This document shows positions 5,679 through 13,312 of a stretch of DNA of 28,516 nt, piece by piece. The translations under genes were made by a program, and so were the position numbers. Where the stretch lies: the IMG/VR virus record IMGVR_UViG_3300036835_000414, positions 1 through 28,516 of that record; one strand, written 5' to 3'. This DNA comes from a virus. Every line of letters starts with the position of its first letter. Position 1 is the first letter of the stretch. The notes under the pieces are model-generated. The model was not told the origin of the DNA. It did not search any database and was given only the letters and a program-made list of their open reading frames with translations.

Positions 5679-7106
5679 TCAGAAGAGATCGGGAATGAAC
5701 GACGTCTCGGCCGGATCCGGCGCGACGCTCGTCGCGATTGCATCGGCCGCAAAGGTGGCCTCGACCGCATCGGGCACGAAGATCGCCCGGGCCCAGATCG
5801 GCCCGAGCACAGTCGTCACGAGCGAGGCGAGACCGACGGACCCGAGCACGCCGACGATCACGCGCCCGATGGATTTCGCGAGCGCGCCGGTGGGCGCAAT
5901 CACGCCGCCGATCGCGCGGCGAGAGAGCCGCGTCACCGCGCCGCTGGCGGCGAGCGTGCCGGCGACGCCTTTCGCGGTCTGGCGCAGGACCGCGCCGCTC
6001 GATGCGATCGTGCCGCCGACGGCGCGCAGGATGACCTTCAGGAGACTGATCGCGCCGCTCGAGCCGATCGTGCCGGCTGCCGGCTTGGCGGCCGCTTTCG
6101 CGGGCGCACCGCTCGGCCCCGTGACACCGGCCGCCAGCTTCGCGGGCGCGCGCGTGATCGAGGCCGATGGCGCGACCGACCCACCGCGCCCCAGGAGCGC
6201 GGCGCGACTGACGGTGCCAGCGGGAGCGGCTCCGCCGGTCTTCACGAGCGCGGCGAGCCGCGTGATCGTGCCGGCCGGGCCGATCGAGCCGCCAGCGGTG
6301 GCGGTAAACGTCGTGCCACCGGCCGGGGGTTTGTAGGCGATGCGTCGGAGCGGACGGCGCCCGATCCGCGGCGGCCCGCTAAACCAGAGCGGCGTCGCGC
6401 TCGCGAGACCGGCGAACGCCGGCTGGCCATAGCCCGACCGATCGGGCTCGTACCCGAATCCCTCCTGCCCGTCGAGCGCGTAGTACGCGACAAGCCCGTA
6501 CGGGAAATCGAGCGGCGACGCCCCGAGAAAGAGCGCGAGGCCGATGCTGTCAGGGATCTTGTATGACCAGATGGCGAGATGCGCGATCGCGCCCGGCGCC
6601 CCGGCGTTGAAACTGGCGGAGCCGATGTTGCCGATCGCGAGCCGGGTCGGTGTGCCGGTCGCGGCCGGGTTATTTCCGTTGGCCGAGAATCCAACATTGC
6701 CCGCGTCGGCCATGCCGTTGAACATAAAGTCCATCGACGAACTATTCACTGAGGCGTGATTCGATTCGCGCGCGATCACATGTTGCCAGGTATTCAGGAC
6801 CGGCGACGCATTGGATTCATTGCGCTTCGATCCGCTCGTCGCGCTGCCGCCGACGAACCGCCAGCGCTGCGGCGTGCCGGTCGCGATCTGCAATTTCCAG
6901 CCGCCGGTGAAGACGTTGTCGCTCGCGTCCACGATCGTCCGCACCGTGGACACCGTCGCGGTGGGATAATACCAGCACGCGACGCTCATCGCCGAGAGAT
7001 CCGGATAGAGCGTCGTGGCGAATGGGATGCGGAGCCCCTGCGTGCCGCCGTTCGTGTGGAGGCGCGAGAGGTTGTGATTGGGGCCGACCGGCCGCACGAG
7101 GCCCAT
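5679..7106 (-). CDS. LamG-like lectin-fold tail protein with nine 18-aa repeats, 475 aa
   Basis: Residues 1-215 look like a concanavalin A/LamG-type jelly roll: LSAMSVACWYYPTATVSTVRTIVD, WKLQIATGTPQRWRFVGG, LNTWQHVIARES, FMFNGMADAG, AIGNIGSA, GAIAHLAIWSYKI, then LVAYYALDGQEG, the usual order of LamG motifs. Residues 272-425 hold about nine tandem units of about 18 residues with the core G-G-[TSV]-[ILV]-x-x-[SA]-[GS]-[AT]-[IV]. The C-terminus has a second set of short repeats (FVPDAVEATF, FAADAIATS, FIPDLF). A glycan-binding receptor adhesin at the tail tip is the likely role. The start at 7106 lies 7 bp after the upstream stop; no strong ribosome-binding site is seen. Confidence 0.65.
   Translation of the reverse strand: MGLVRPVGPNHNLSRLHTNGGTQGLRIPFATTLYPDLSAMSVACWYYPTATVSTVRTIVDASDNVFTGGWKLQIATGTPQRWRFVGGSATSGSKRNESNASPVLNTWQHVIARESNHASVNSSSMDFMFNGMADAGNVGFSANGNNPAATGTPTRLAIGNIGSASFNAGAPGAIAHLAIWSYKIPDSIGLALFLGASPLDFPYGLVAYYALDGQEGFGYEPDRSGYGQPAFAGLASATPLWFSGPPRIGRRPLRRIAYKPPAGGTTFTATAGGSIGPAGTITRLAALVKTGGAAPAGTVSRAALLGRGGSVAPSASITRAPAKLAAGVTGPSGAPAKAAAKPAAGTIGSSGAISLLKVILRAVGGTIASSGAVLRQTAKGVAGTLAASGAVTRLSRRAIGGVIAPTGALAKSIGRVIVGVLGSVGLASLVTTVLGPIWARAIFVPDAVEATFAADAIATSVAPDPAETSFIPDLF
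5802..6293 (-). repeat. Tandem protein repeat region (about 9 x 18 residues)
   Basis: The units start near residues 272, 291, 308, 326, 344, 364, 382, 400 and 418 of the 475-aa protein, spaced 17-20 residues apart. Examples are GGSIGPAGTITR, AGTIGSSGAISLL, GGTIASSGAVLRQ and AGTLAASGAVTR. The repeats are diverged at DNA level, so they are old or under selection, not a recent slip. Confidence 0.75.
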
Positions 7107-7112
7107 GAGCGT

Positions 7113-7598
7113 TTACTGAATCTCGTCCGGGAACGGCGTCCACGTAATCACGAAATCTGTCGCCGTCGCCGAGAGCGAATTGCTCGTGCCATTCCAGAGG
7201 ACCGGCGCCCAGTAGCGCGCACTCACCTCGAAATCCCACGAGCCCACCATGGGGACCGCCGCGTTCTCGTCGATCTGGATCACGCCGATCGGCCAGAGGT
7301 TGCGGAGCTTATCTTGCGCGCTCACCGCAATATCGCCGGTGCCGTCGTCGTTGTCTGGATTGGTGTTGTCGGACGTCTTGAGATAGACCTGCACCAATTC
7401 GCCGACGACGCGCGTGGCGCCGGGGACGATGCGCACACGGAGCGTGCCGCGGCGCGCTTTCGATGTCGATCCGAAATCATGGATCGCACCCTGACGCCCC
7501 GCGCCCGCGGCGAGCGAGGTTGCCGTGAGGAGTTCCGTCGTGCCCGCGGAGTTCCAGGTGACGGCGCTCTCCTGCGCCTCATAGATTTTGTTGGCCAA
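7113..7598 (-). CDS. Phage structural protein (tail-tip associated), 161 aa
   Basis: The start is a TTG at 7598 (GGGAGGACATAGCCC TTG). The sequence is beta-rich: NKIYEAQESAVTWNSAG, GRQGAIHDFGSTSKARRGTLRVR, GELVQVYLKTSDNTNPDNDDG, RNLWPIGVIQIDENAAVP, SWDFEVSARYWAPVLWNGT. From memory this pattern (an ARRG-x-[LY] strand, a VYLKTSD, a closing F-E-V-S-x-RY-x-x-P-V-[LV]-WN) is a common conserved phage structural protein found among tail-tip genes; its exact role is unknown to me. It lies in the run between the lysis cassette and the adhesin. Confidence 0.65.
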   Translation of the reverse strand: MANKIYEAQESAVTWNSAGTTELLTATSLAAGAGRQGAIHDFGSTSKARRGTLRVRIVPGATRVVGELVQVYLKTSDNTNPDNDDGTGDIAVSAQDKLRNLWPIGVIQIDENAAVPMVGSWDFEVSARYWAPVLWNGTSNSLSATATDFVITWTPFPDEIQ

Positions 7599-7601
7599 GG
7601 G

Positions 7602-8039
7602 CTATGTCCTCCCGAGCGCGTGCGCGATGTCCGTCGTCGAGACCACCGTGCCGTAGCCCCACAGCTCTTCGGCGCGCGACGGGTTGGCCCGCTGCGCGAT
7701 GGCCGTCAGGTTGGCGATCGTCGCCGTCTTGCCGGCGAACACGCCCGCGAAAAACGCGCGCACATTGGCGTTGGACGCATCGACCGTGAGCGGCACGAGC
7801 ATGACCTCGACGGCCTCCCACTGCGCGGCGGTGAATCCCGAGACTTCGGCCCAGACGATGCCGCCGAGGAGCTCGGCCGCCGCGACGTCGGTCCGCCATA
7901 CGGTGCCCACGCCGGGATACGTGCCGTTGATGAGGGCCGCGAGACCGGACAAACTCCCGGCCGCGACCGGCGCGGCATAGCCAAGCGCCTTCGGGTCGTT
8001 GGTGATCTCGGCGGCGAGCTGCGCGAGGGTGTAGCCCAT
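7602..8039 (-). CDS. Conserved phage protein of unknown function, 145 aa
   Basis: ATG at 8039; the stop lies 3 bp before the TTG of the next gene. The sequence is helical and alanine-rich: YTLAQLAAEITNDPKALGY, LINGTYPGVGTVWR, FTAAQWEAVEVMLVPLTVDASNANVRAFFAGVF, IANLTAIAQRANPSRAEELWGYGTVVST. The last motif (a small helix, then R-[AS]-x-[EA]-L-[WF]-G-x-G-T-x-[VI]) recurs in many phage tail-region proteins of unknown function. It is probably a virion or assembly component given its neighbours. Confidence 0.65.
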   Translation of the reverse strand: MGYTLAQLAAEITNDPKALGYAAPVAAGSLSGLAALINGTYPGVGTVWRTDVAAAELLGGIVWAEVSGFTAAQWEAVEVMLVPLTVDASNANVRAFFAGVFAGKTATIANLTAIAQRANPSRAEELWGYGTVVSTTDIAHALGRT

Positions 8040-8042
8040 GGA

Positions 8043-8738
8043 TCAGCCGCCCGACGTGAGCGTCAGCGTGTACGTCATCTGCAGCGAGTCCGCGCCGGCG
8101 TTGAGATTGACCGCGGCGAACTTCGAGCGATCGAGCAGCGTGCCGCCGGCGGTCGCCGCCTGCGTGAAGACGCCATGCTCGGTCACCGCGATCGTGCCGC
8201 CCGAATCCGGAGAGAGCGTCGCGATCGTGGTGTACGTGTTCGTCGCGTGCGCCTGGCTGCCGGTCGGGCGCGTGTTGTCCGGGTTGTATTGCGTCGTGAG
8301 CTCAGTCCCGAGCGCCGTGTCGCTCGTCGCCTCGGCGCCCGTACCGGTCCCGAATCCATGGAACTTGAACAGCTCGGGTTCGTTGGTGTTGTCGAAGCAC
8401 GCGGCGAGATAATTCACGCCGGCATCGGTGACGACGCGAAGCGAGGCCAGTCCGAGCTCCATCCAGACCCCGTTGCGCTGCACGCGGATGAAGACCGCGC
8501 CGTAGTGTGTCGGGATCGTGAGGAGCGAGGAGGCCCAGATGCGCCAGAGCCCGCGCCACACGTTCGGGAGATTCCGGAGGCGCCAGAGGTTGACCTCGCG
8601 CGAGAGACCCGGCCGCGGCAGCGCATGGATCAAGACGCTCAGGAGATGGTGCGGCGCTCGGCCCCGATAGGGATCGCGCCGCAGGACGAGCGGGCTGACA
8701 CTGCCGGAGGGACCGAGGTGGCCGATACGCGACGCCAT
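8043..8738 (-). CDS. Phage tail structural protein, 231 aa
   Basis: The start at 8738 has AGAGGAATTCCTC before the ATG; the frame upstream of it is a shadow of the holin-like gene. The N-terminal 100 residues are Arg/Trp-rich (RLRNLPNVWRGLWRIW), while the C-terminal 150 hold a conserved domain: YLAACFDNTNEPELFKFHGFGTGTGAEATSDTALGTEL, QYNPDNTRPTGSQA, TYTTIATLSPDSGGTIAVTEHGVFTQAA, LLDRSKFAAVNL and a closing DSLQMTYTLTLTSGG. This domain is common in siphovirus tail regions and looks like a beta-sandwich structural or decoration module. A tail-tip or fibre role is inferred from position. Confidence 0.65.
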   Translation of the reverse strand: MASRIGHLGPSGSVSPLVLRRDPYRGRAPHHLLSVLIHALPRPGLSREVNLWRLRNLPNVWRGLWRIWASSLLTIPTHYGAVFIRVQRNGVWMELGLASLRVVTDAGVNYLAACFDNTNEPELFKFHGFGTGTGAEATSDTALGTELTTQYNPDNTRPTGSQAHATNTYTTIATLSPDSGGTIAVTEHGVFTQAATAGGTLLDRSKFAAVNLNAGADSLQMTYTLTLTSGG

Positions 8739-8767
8739 GAGGAATTCCTCTCGTGTTCGAAAATGGG

Positions 8768-8956
8768 TTAGGACTGCGGAGGCTGGCTGCCGGTGGCCAC
8801 GTGCGTCCCGCCGTAGATCACGAAGCCCAGCGCGGTCGACGCGCCCGCCGCGAGCGCGGCCTTCCAATCGCCGCCGCCGGCGAGACTCGCGGCACCGGTG
8901 GCAACACCAGCGCCGAGCGCGCCGACCATACGCGAGCCGATTGCTTTCCAATTCAC
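8768..8956 (-). CDS. Small holin-like membrane protein, 62 aa
   Basis: GTG start at 8956 with AGGAG at 7-nt spacing. Two small-residue-rich hydrophobic segments (residues 7-27 GSRMVGALGAGVATGAASLAG, and 31-50 KAALAAGASTALGFVIYGG) are joined by GGGDW, with a short polar tail. Two glycine/alanine-rich membrane hairpins and the position beside the DUF5675 gene suit a small holin or pinholin. No family can be named with certainty, so holin is inferred from size, topology and context. Confidence 0.6.
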   Translation of the reverse strand: MNWKAIGSRMVGALGAGVATGAASLAGGGDWKAALAAGASTALGFVIYGGTHVATGSQPPQS

Positions 8957-8965
8957 AGCACGCTC

Positions 8966-9409
8966 CTAGGCCGCCCCCGGCGGCGGATCGAGGATAGTGA
9001 GCACCATGGTCTGCTCACCGGCCAACAGGTTCATGAGGTGCACGAACGCGATCTCGGATTCGCCGACGCCGTAGCCGCTGTCGCCGCTCGCGATCGCGAT
9101 TTCCCCGAAATGCGTCCCGGTCGCGATGCAGCCCTTGAGTTGACTCGGCAGATTCGCGACATGGATCTGGATCCCGTCGCGGTCCGGCACACCGACGAGG
9201 GCGAACGCTTCGTAGGTTCGGCCGTCGGCACTGTGATGGATCGAGCGATGCGCGGGATACTCGCCGGGCGGGACGCACGAGACATCGCGCGCGTTCTGCC
9301 ACCACGGGAGCTCGAGCGTCACGCAGAGGATTCGATTTTCCTCGTCGAGCAGCTGCCCGTACGTGGCGTAGCTGGTCCGGTGCAATCGCTGCAGGACGAG
9401 TCGTCTCAT
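8966..9409 (-). CDS. DUF5675-family protein, candidate lysin, 147 aa
   Basis: The pattern fits DUF5675: LVLQRLHRTSYATYGQLL, ILCVTLELPWWQN, SCVPPGEYPAHRSIHHS, FALVGVPDRDGIQIHVAN, LKGCIATG, ending in AFVHLMNLL. Conserved features are the ELPW strand, the C-V-P-P-G-E-Y turn (Cys45), His83 in IQIHVAN and Cys94 in KGCIATG. His then Gly-Cys-Ile recalls the catalytic His/Cys of YkuD L,D-transpeptidases, but this is my reading, not a known activity. The start overlaps the upstream stop (ATGA). It sits between a holin-like gene and a membrane-anchored coiled-coil gene, and no classic endolysin is in the window, so it may be the peptidoglycan-active lysis protein. Confidence 0.7.
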   Translation of the reverse strand: MRRLVLQRLHRTSYATYGQLLDEENRILCVTLELPWWQNARDVSCVPPGEYPAHRSIHHSADGRTYEAFALVGVPDRDGIQIHVANLPSQLKGCIATGTHFGEIAIASGDSGYGVGESEIAFVHLMNLLAGEQTMVLTILDPPPGAA

Positions 9410-9717
9410 CGGCGGATCTCTCGGCCCGGGGATGGATAGGACTGATGCGCCGCGCGATCGCGCTCGCGCTCGAGGATGCCCTTCACGTCGTCTTTGAGTT
9501 CGCGCACATCGCCGCGAATCCCGTTCTCGCCGTCGATCCCGATCATCGCGACCCTGAGCTCGCGGAGGCCCAGCTCCAGTTCATCGATGGCTTCGGTTGT
9601 CCGCGAGTTCGCGCGCTTGCCCTCGCGACCCTTGCGATGCGCAAGCCAGCCCTGCCCGACAACCGCAAGCAGGGTCAGGGCACTTGCCAGCGTCGGCGTC
9701 TCCGCGGGAATCGGCAT
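9406..9717 (-). CDS. Membrane-anchored coiled-coil lysis-cassette protein, 103 aa
   Basis: The start at 9717 has GGAG at 8-nt spacing (CCGGAGCATTGATG); the open frame upstream crosses the leader element and is not coding. Residues 8-25 form one membrane segment (TLASALTLLAVVGQGWLAH), followed by a basic stretch (RKGREGKRANSR) and a long heptad-like helix (EAIDELELGLRELRVAMIG, GDVRELKDDVKGILERERDRA). This layout fits an inner-membrane spanin (Rz-like) or an XhlA-type holin partner. Its start is immediately downstream of one copy of the repeated two-hairpin element. Confidence 0.65.
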   Translation of the reverse strand: MPIPAETPTLASALTLLAVVGQGWLAHRKGREGKRANSRTTEAIDELELGLRELRVAMIGIDGENGIRGDVRELKDDVKGILERERDRAAHQSYPSPGREIRR

Positions 9718-9721
9718 CAAT

Positions 9722-9810
9722 GCTCCGGAAAAACGAAACGCCCCCACCGCCGGCGAGCTGCCAGCAGCGAGGGCGACTTCCCTCTGGGATCGATCGATCC
9801 CGACTATGTC
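9722..9810 (-). promoter_or_regulatory. Two-hairpin leader element, copy B
   Basis: Read on the minus strand: GACATAG (9810-9804), a perfect 16-bp palindrome (GGGATCGATCGATCCC, 9786-9801), GGGAAGTC (9782-9775), an imperfect GCCC...GGGC hairpin (about 9740-9774), then the tract TTTCGTTTTTCCGGAG that ends as the ribosome-binding site of the gene at 9717. It resembles the element at 25805-25890 in order, spacing and sequence. The hairpin followed by T-rich sequence looks like a terminator placed just before a ribosome-binding site. The 139-bp gap 9718-9856 holds no gene. Confidence 0.6.
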
Positions 9811-9856
9811 CCGTTCGCTAGTATTTCTACAACACTTCGCGCTCCGGCGCCACTGT

Positions 9857-12130
9857 CTACAGGATCTGCGTGAGCAGCACCGGCAGGGTCGAGAGGCCGA
9901 GCGTCGATTGCTCCGGCCGTAGGAGATCGCGCTCGAGCCGGAGGAGCCGCACCGAGGCATCGACGCCAAGATCGGCATCGACCACGCGAACGTTTCCGCC
10001 AAGCGTCAACGCCGCGCGGGCCCAATCGGTCGGGTTCTGTCGCTCCAGATCCGCGATCGAGACCTCATACGCGATCGGCGGGGCGGCATTCGTGCCGAGA
10101 TGCCGGTTCCCGGCCTGGTGGAGGGACGCGGCATCGCCGAACTCGAAGATGTCCGTCGGATTATCGACGAAGCCGTAGACTTCGACCGTATCGTGATAGC
10201 AGGTACATCGGCCCGCCGCGGGCTGCGAGGTGGTGGTGAACGCGACCGCCAACCCGTACGGCGCTTTGTCGAGACCGAGATCGACGCCCTTGATCTCCAT
10301 CTCAACCCAGGCGCCCGTGGCGACCTTCGTCGCCCCGCCCGCGGAGTTCGTTGGCTCGATGATGTCCGAGCCGAGCGCCGCGCCGGTGATCGCCCCGCTC
10401 GCGTCGAGCGCGAAGAGCTCCATCTGGAAATTGAAATCCGTGGGCGAGGCGTTGAAGAGCGTGAACCAGAGCTGCGCGCGCACCGAGAGCCGCGTATTGC
10501 CCGCGCAATGCGCGAGATCGAACCGCGGCGTCACGACGAAGATGCTGCCGGTGCCCGAACTGTAGTCCATGAGCAGCGAGTTGCCGCCATATCGCGTGAA
10601 GCTCGGATTCGTATTTTGTGAGAACGTCGTCGGCGAATTGAGCGTCGACCACCCGTCGGGCATCGCCGCGGGGTTCGCCCAGTTCCGCATCCAGCCATTC
10701 GGGACGAATTGCGACACGCCGACCACGAGCGAGACGCCCAGGTCGCCCGCCTTCATCCCGTAGCCGGTCGGCGGCGCCTGGACCTTGGTCGCATCATCCA
10801 GGTAGCTCGGGATCTCGCCCGCGCCATCGAGCTGCACGAACTCGACAAACATCGTGGCGTTGAATCCCGCGCCCGATGCGACCCGGATCACGTCCGTCGC
10901 CGCGGTGGTGATCGAGATGCGTTGCGGCGTGCCCACGACGGTGCCGCCGCTCGACAGCGTCCAGACCTTCGCGTACCAATCGACGAGCTGCCCGTTGACG
11001 GTGATGGGGTTGCCGGACAGCGTGAGATCGTTCGTGGCGACATTCGAGATCGCGAAACGCGGGCTCGGGCTCGTGATCGTTCGGGTATTCGTGCCCGGTT
11101 CGGTCAACCGAAATTCGATCAGCTCGTTCGTGGCGAACGTCGAGACGTCGAGGAGCGTCACGGTTTGCGCGGTGGCGTCGGCCGCCTGGATCTGGAACGT
11201 GCGGCCCGTCTTCACCCGAAGCACATACGCCAGTTTCCACTGGTCGGTCATGCCGATCGGTCCGGCACCGCCCGATGGATCGGCGAGCGTCAGCTTCTTG
11301 TTCACGCCGTCGACGTTGGTCACGACCCAGCGCGAGCGACCCGGAATGCCCGGCGATCCCGATGGATCAGACTCGCCCGTCACGAAGAGCCGCGTCGACT
11401 GCTGCGACGCATCGATGCGTCGCTTGAGCGACTGCAGATTGCTCCGGGGCAGCAGGAGCGGCACGGTCGCCGTCGAGCCAATCTGCGTCACCAGATCGAG
11501 CTTGTAATCCGTTGTGCCGTTGCGCCGCAATCGAAGCTCGCACGAGATGTTCGACTTCCGGAGCTGATCGCGGATCTGCTGCGCCAGCGCGAGCGGCGTC
11601 AGACGGGACCAGGTGAGCTGGGCGATGAGCGCCGTCGGATCGATCGTCCCACGCGAGACCCAGCTCGGGCAATTCGGGATGACGTACGTATCCCACGCCT
11701 GCGTGGCCGTGATCGAGGTCGCCGTGAAGTCAAATGTCCGGAGACAGAGGGCCGTCGTGGAGACGAGGCCCTTGCCGGTCGACGAGTCCGCGCCTTCGGC
11801 GAGATCGAGCAGGAGCGCATTGGCGGTCACCGTGATCGGCCCGTTCAACCCGCGGGAGTCGTCGATCAGCGAGACGCGCCACTCGTCGAACGATCCATCG
11901 TCCCAGACGACGGTGACGATCGACCGCGCGGCCAACGACGAGAGAAATCCACGCGTGGCGCCACTCTTGTCGACGCGCGTGAAGGCGACGATGAGCGATT
12001 CCTGATCGTCGATCGCGCGAATGTCCGAGGCGGCGATGATGTCGCCGCGATCCGCGTAGAGCACGCCGAAGCGCGTGCCGCCCTGGCACTGCAACTTGGT
12101 CCAGAACTCGACGCGCTTGAAGGCCGGCAC
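9857..12130 (-). CDS. Tail hub/Tal-like baseplate protein with a CBM-like insertion, 757 aa
   Basis: GTG start at 12130, coupled to the upstream gene 3 bp away. Residues 1-240 and the C-terminal 680-750 look like a siphovirus tail hub: an early strand-rich part, then LTPLALAQQIRDQLRK, and at the end YEVSIADLERQNPTDWARAALTLGGNVRVVDADLGVDASVRLLRLERDLL, the closing segment typical of Tal/gp27-like hubs. Residues 310-450 contain a beta-rich stretch. Residues 478-655 (NGWMRNWANPAAMPDGW, then SLLMDYSSG...WVEMEIKGVD...YHDTVEVYGF) have the shape of a carbohydrate-binding jelly roll. It probably forms the tail tip and also binds cell-surface glycan. No muramidase or peptidase motif was found. Confidence 0.75.
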   Translation of the reverse strand: MPAFKRVEFWTKLQCQGGTRFGVLYADRGDIIAASDIRAIDDQESLIVAFTRVDKSGATRGFLSSLAARSIVTVVWDDGSFDEWRVSLIDDSRGLNGPITVTANALLLDLAEGADSSTGKGLVSTTALCLRTFDFTATSITATQAWDTYVIPNCPSWVSRGTIDPTALIAQLTWSRLTPLALAQQIRDQLRKSNISCELRLRRNGTTDYKLDLVTQIGSTATVPLLLPRSNLQSLKRRIDASQQSTRLFVTGESDPSGSPGIPGRSRWVVTNVDGVNKKLTLADPSGGAGPIGMTDQWKLAYVLRVKTGRTFQIQAADATAQTVTLLDVSTFATNELIEFRLTEPGTNTRTITSPSPRFAISNVATNDLTLSGNPITVNGQLVDWYAKVWTLSSGGTVVGTPQRISITTAATDVIRVASGAGFNATMFVEFVQLDGAGEIPSYLDDATKVQAPPTGYGMKAGDLGVSLVVGVSQFVPNGWMRNWANPAAMPDGWSTLNSPTTFSQNTNPSFTRYGGNSLLMDYSSGTGSIFVVTPRFDLAHCAGNTRLSVRAQLWFTLFNASPTDFNFQMELFALDASGAITGAALGSDIIEPTNSAGGATKVATGAWVEMEIKGVDLGLDKAPYGLAVAFTTTSQPAAGRCTCYHDTVEVYGFVDNPTDIFEFGDAASLHQAGNRHLGTNAAPPIAYEVSIADLERQNPTDWARAALTLGGNVRVVDADLGVDASVRLLRLERDLLRPEQSTLGLSTLPVLLTQIL

Positions 12131-12133
12131 GGA

Positions 12134-13312
12134 TCAGCCCTCGCGCATGTACGCGAGCGTCTGCACGCCAGCGGCGATGCGCATGGTGCGGAGCGCGAAA
12201 TAGCCGAGCTGCCCGTTGCCCGAGCCGATCGTGAGGGTCGTATCGTGCCAGGCGGCCGCCAGCGCGTTCGCCGCCGACGCGCCGGTCACGGTCTCGGCGC
12301 CGCCGTTGATCGATGCCCCCACCAGGACGGACCCGTCAGCCTGCAGCACGTGGCGGCCCTCGACGCGCTGGCCGAACGTCGGCGCGATCGCGGCCTGCGC
12401 GGTGACGAGCGCGGTCCCGTTGTGATGCTGGAGCTGCGGCTGCAGCGTCGAGCCGTCGAGCCGGCCGAGGAGATACGGATTCGTGCTGATCAGGTTCGAG
12501 AACGAATGAAAATTCGTCGTCGCGTCGGCGTTCACGTACCACACGGCGTCATGCAGCACGGTCAGCGCGCGCGGTGGCACATTCAGGGGGAAGGACAGCG
12601 CGTCGGCCGCGCGCGTCTCGGTCGCCGTGTTGTCCGCGGCCGTCCCGATCGGCGAGGAGGCGTGCTTGCCGTTCTCGTTCTGCACCCAGTCGATCGCGAA
12701 CTTGTCGCCGTTCGTGACGATCCGGAATCCGACCGTGGGATTGGCAAGCGTCTGCGCCGGAATCGTGGCGCGGGCCCAACTCGTCGTTGTGGGGACCGTC
12801 GTCCACGTCGAGCCGTTGTCCGTCGTCATCTGCAGGTTGCCGGCGCCGCTAATGCGCTTCACCCAGGCTGATTGCAGCCGGGCGCTTGAGCCCAACGTGA
12901 TCGCCTGCAGCACCGTGCCATTCGCGAGCGTCGAGACAATCGAGCTCGCGCTATTCGCCACTCCATCGATGCCGATCTGATCGCGCACTGCTGTGACGTT
13001 GCTCTTCGTCCAGGACGCGTTCGAGAGGTCGCGTTTGTGGAGCACGACGTTGGTTCGTGTATCCTCGAGCAGAAACCCCGGCGTCTCGAGGACGGAATCG
13101 CCATCGAGGTCGAGCCATTGAAACCGCGGCTCGGAATGCGCCGCGACGTGGAGGATCCCGTTGCTCCCGATCGCGCTTGCCGGAGATGTCCGCGTGAACG
13201 TCGCCGCCTGGCCGGTGACGGCGTTCAGGCTGTTGCGCTCGAGACACCAGCGCGCCTCGAGATCGAAGAGATAGCGCGAGTATTTGCGATCGCGCGGGAT
13301 GAGCACGGTCAT
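12134..13312 (-). CDS. Tail-tip protein with carbohydrate-binding-like module, 392 aa
   Basis: The start is the ATG at 13312 (MTVLIPRD), overlapping the Dit stop (ATGA); the open frame runs further upstream but is a shadow there. The N-terminus has the pattern of phage tail and adhesin proteins: ATFTRTSPASAIGSNGILHVAAHSEPRFQWLDLDGDSVLETPGFLLEDTRTNVVLHKRDLSNASWTKSNVTAV, in which a RFDYD-like line is followed by a G-[FL]-L-[IL]-E-x-x-x-TN-[LV] segment. The rest is a set of beta domains (about residues 110-250 and 250-392) of jelly-roll appearance. It lies between Dit and the hub, so it is probably a distal tail component that binds surface sugars. No active-site motif is visible. Confidence 0.65.
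   Translation of the reverse strand: MTVLIPRDRKYSRYLFDLEARWCLERNSLNAVTGQAATFTRTSPASAIGSNGILHVAAHSEPRFQWLDLDGDSVLETPGFLLEDTRTNVVLHKRDLSNASWTKSNVTAVRDQIGIDGVANSASSIVSTLANGTVLQAITLGSSARLQSAWVKRISGAGNLQMTTDNGSTWTTVPTTTSWARATIPAQTLANPTVGFRIVTNGDKFAIDWVQNENGKHASSPIGTAADNTATETRAADALSFPLNVPPRALTVLHDAVWYVNADATTNFHSFSNLISTNPYLLGRLDGSTLQPQLQHHNGTALVTAQAAIAPTFGQRVEGRHVLQADGSVLVGASINGGAETVTGASAANALAAAWHDTTLTIGSGNGQLGYFALRTMRIAAGVQTLAYMREG

Noticed and set aside
7602-7611. Third copy of the GACATAG motif of the leader elements
   Set aside because: A GACATAG occurs on the minus strand at a stop codon here but has no hairpins or T tract; taken as chance.
6756-8771. Plus-strand 671-aa open frame
   Set aside because: Very Arg-rich and antisense to four well-supported tail genes; typical of long antisense frames in GC-rich DNA.
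10709-12871. Plus-strand 720-aa open frame
   Set aside because: Arg/Asp-rich antisense shadow of the hub and tip genes.
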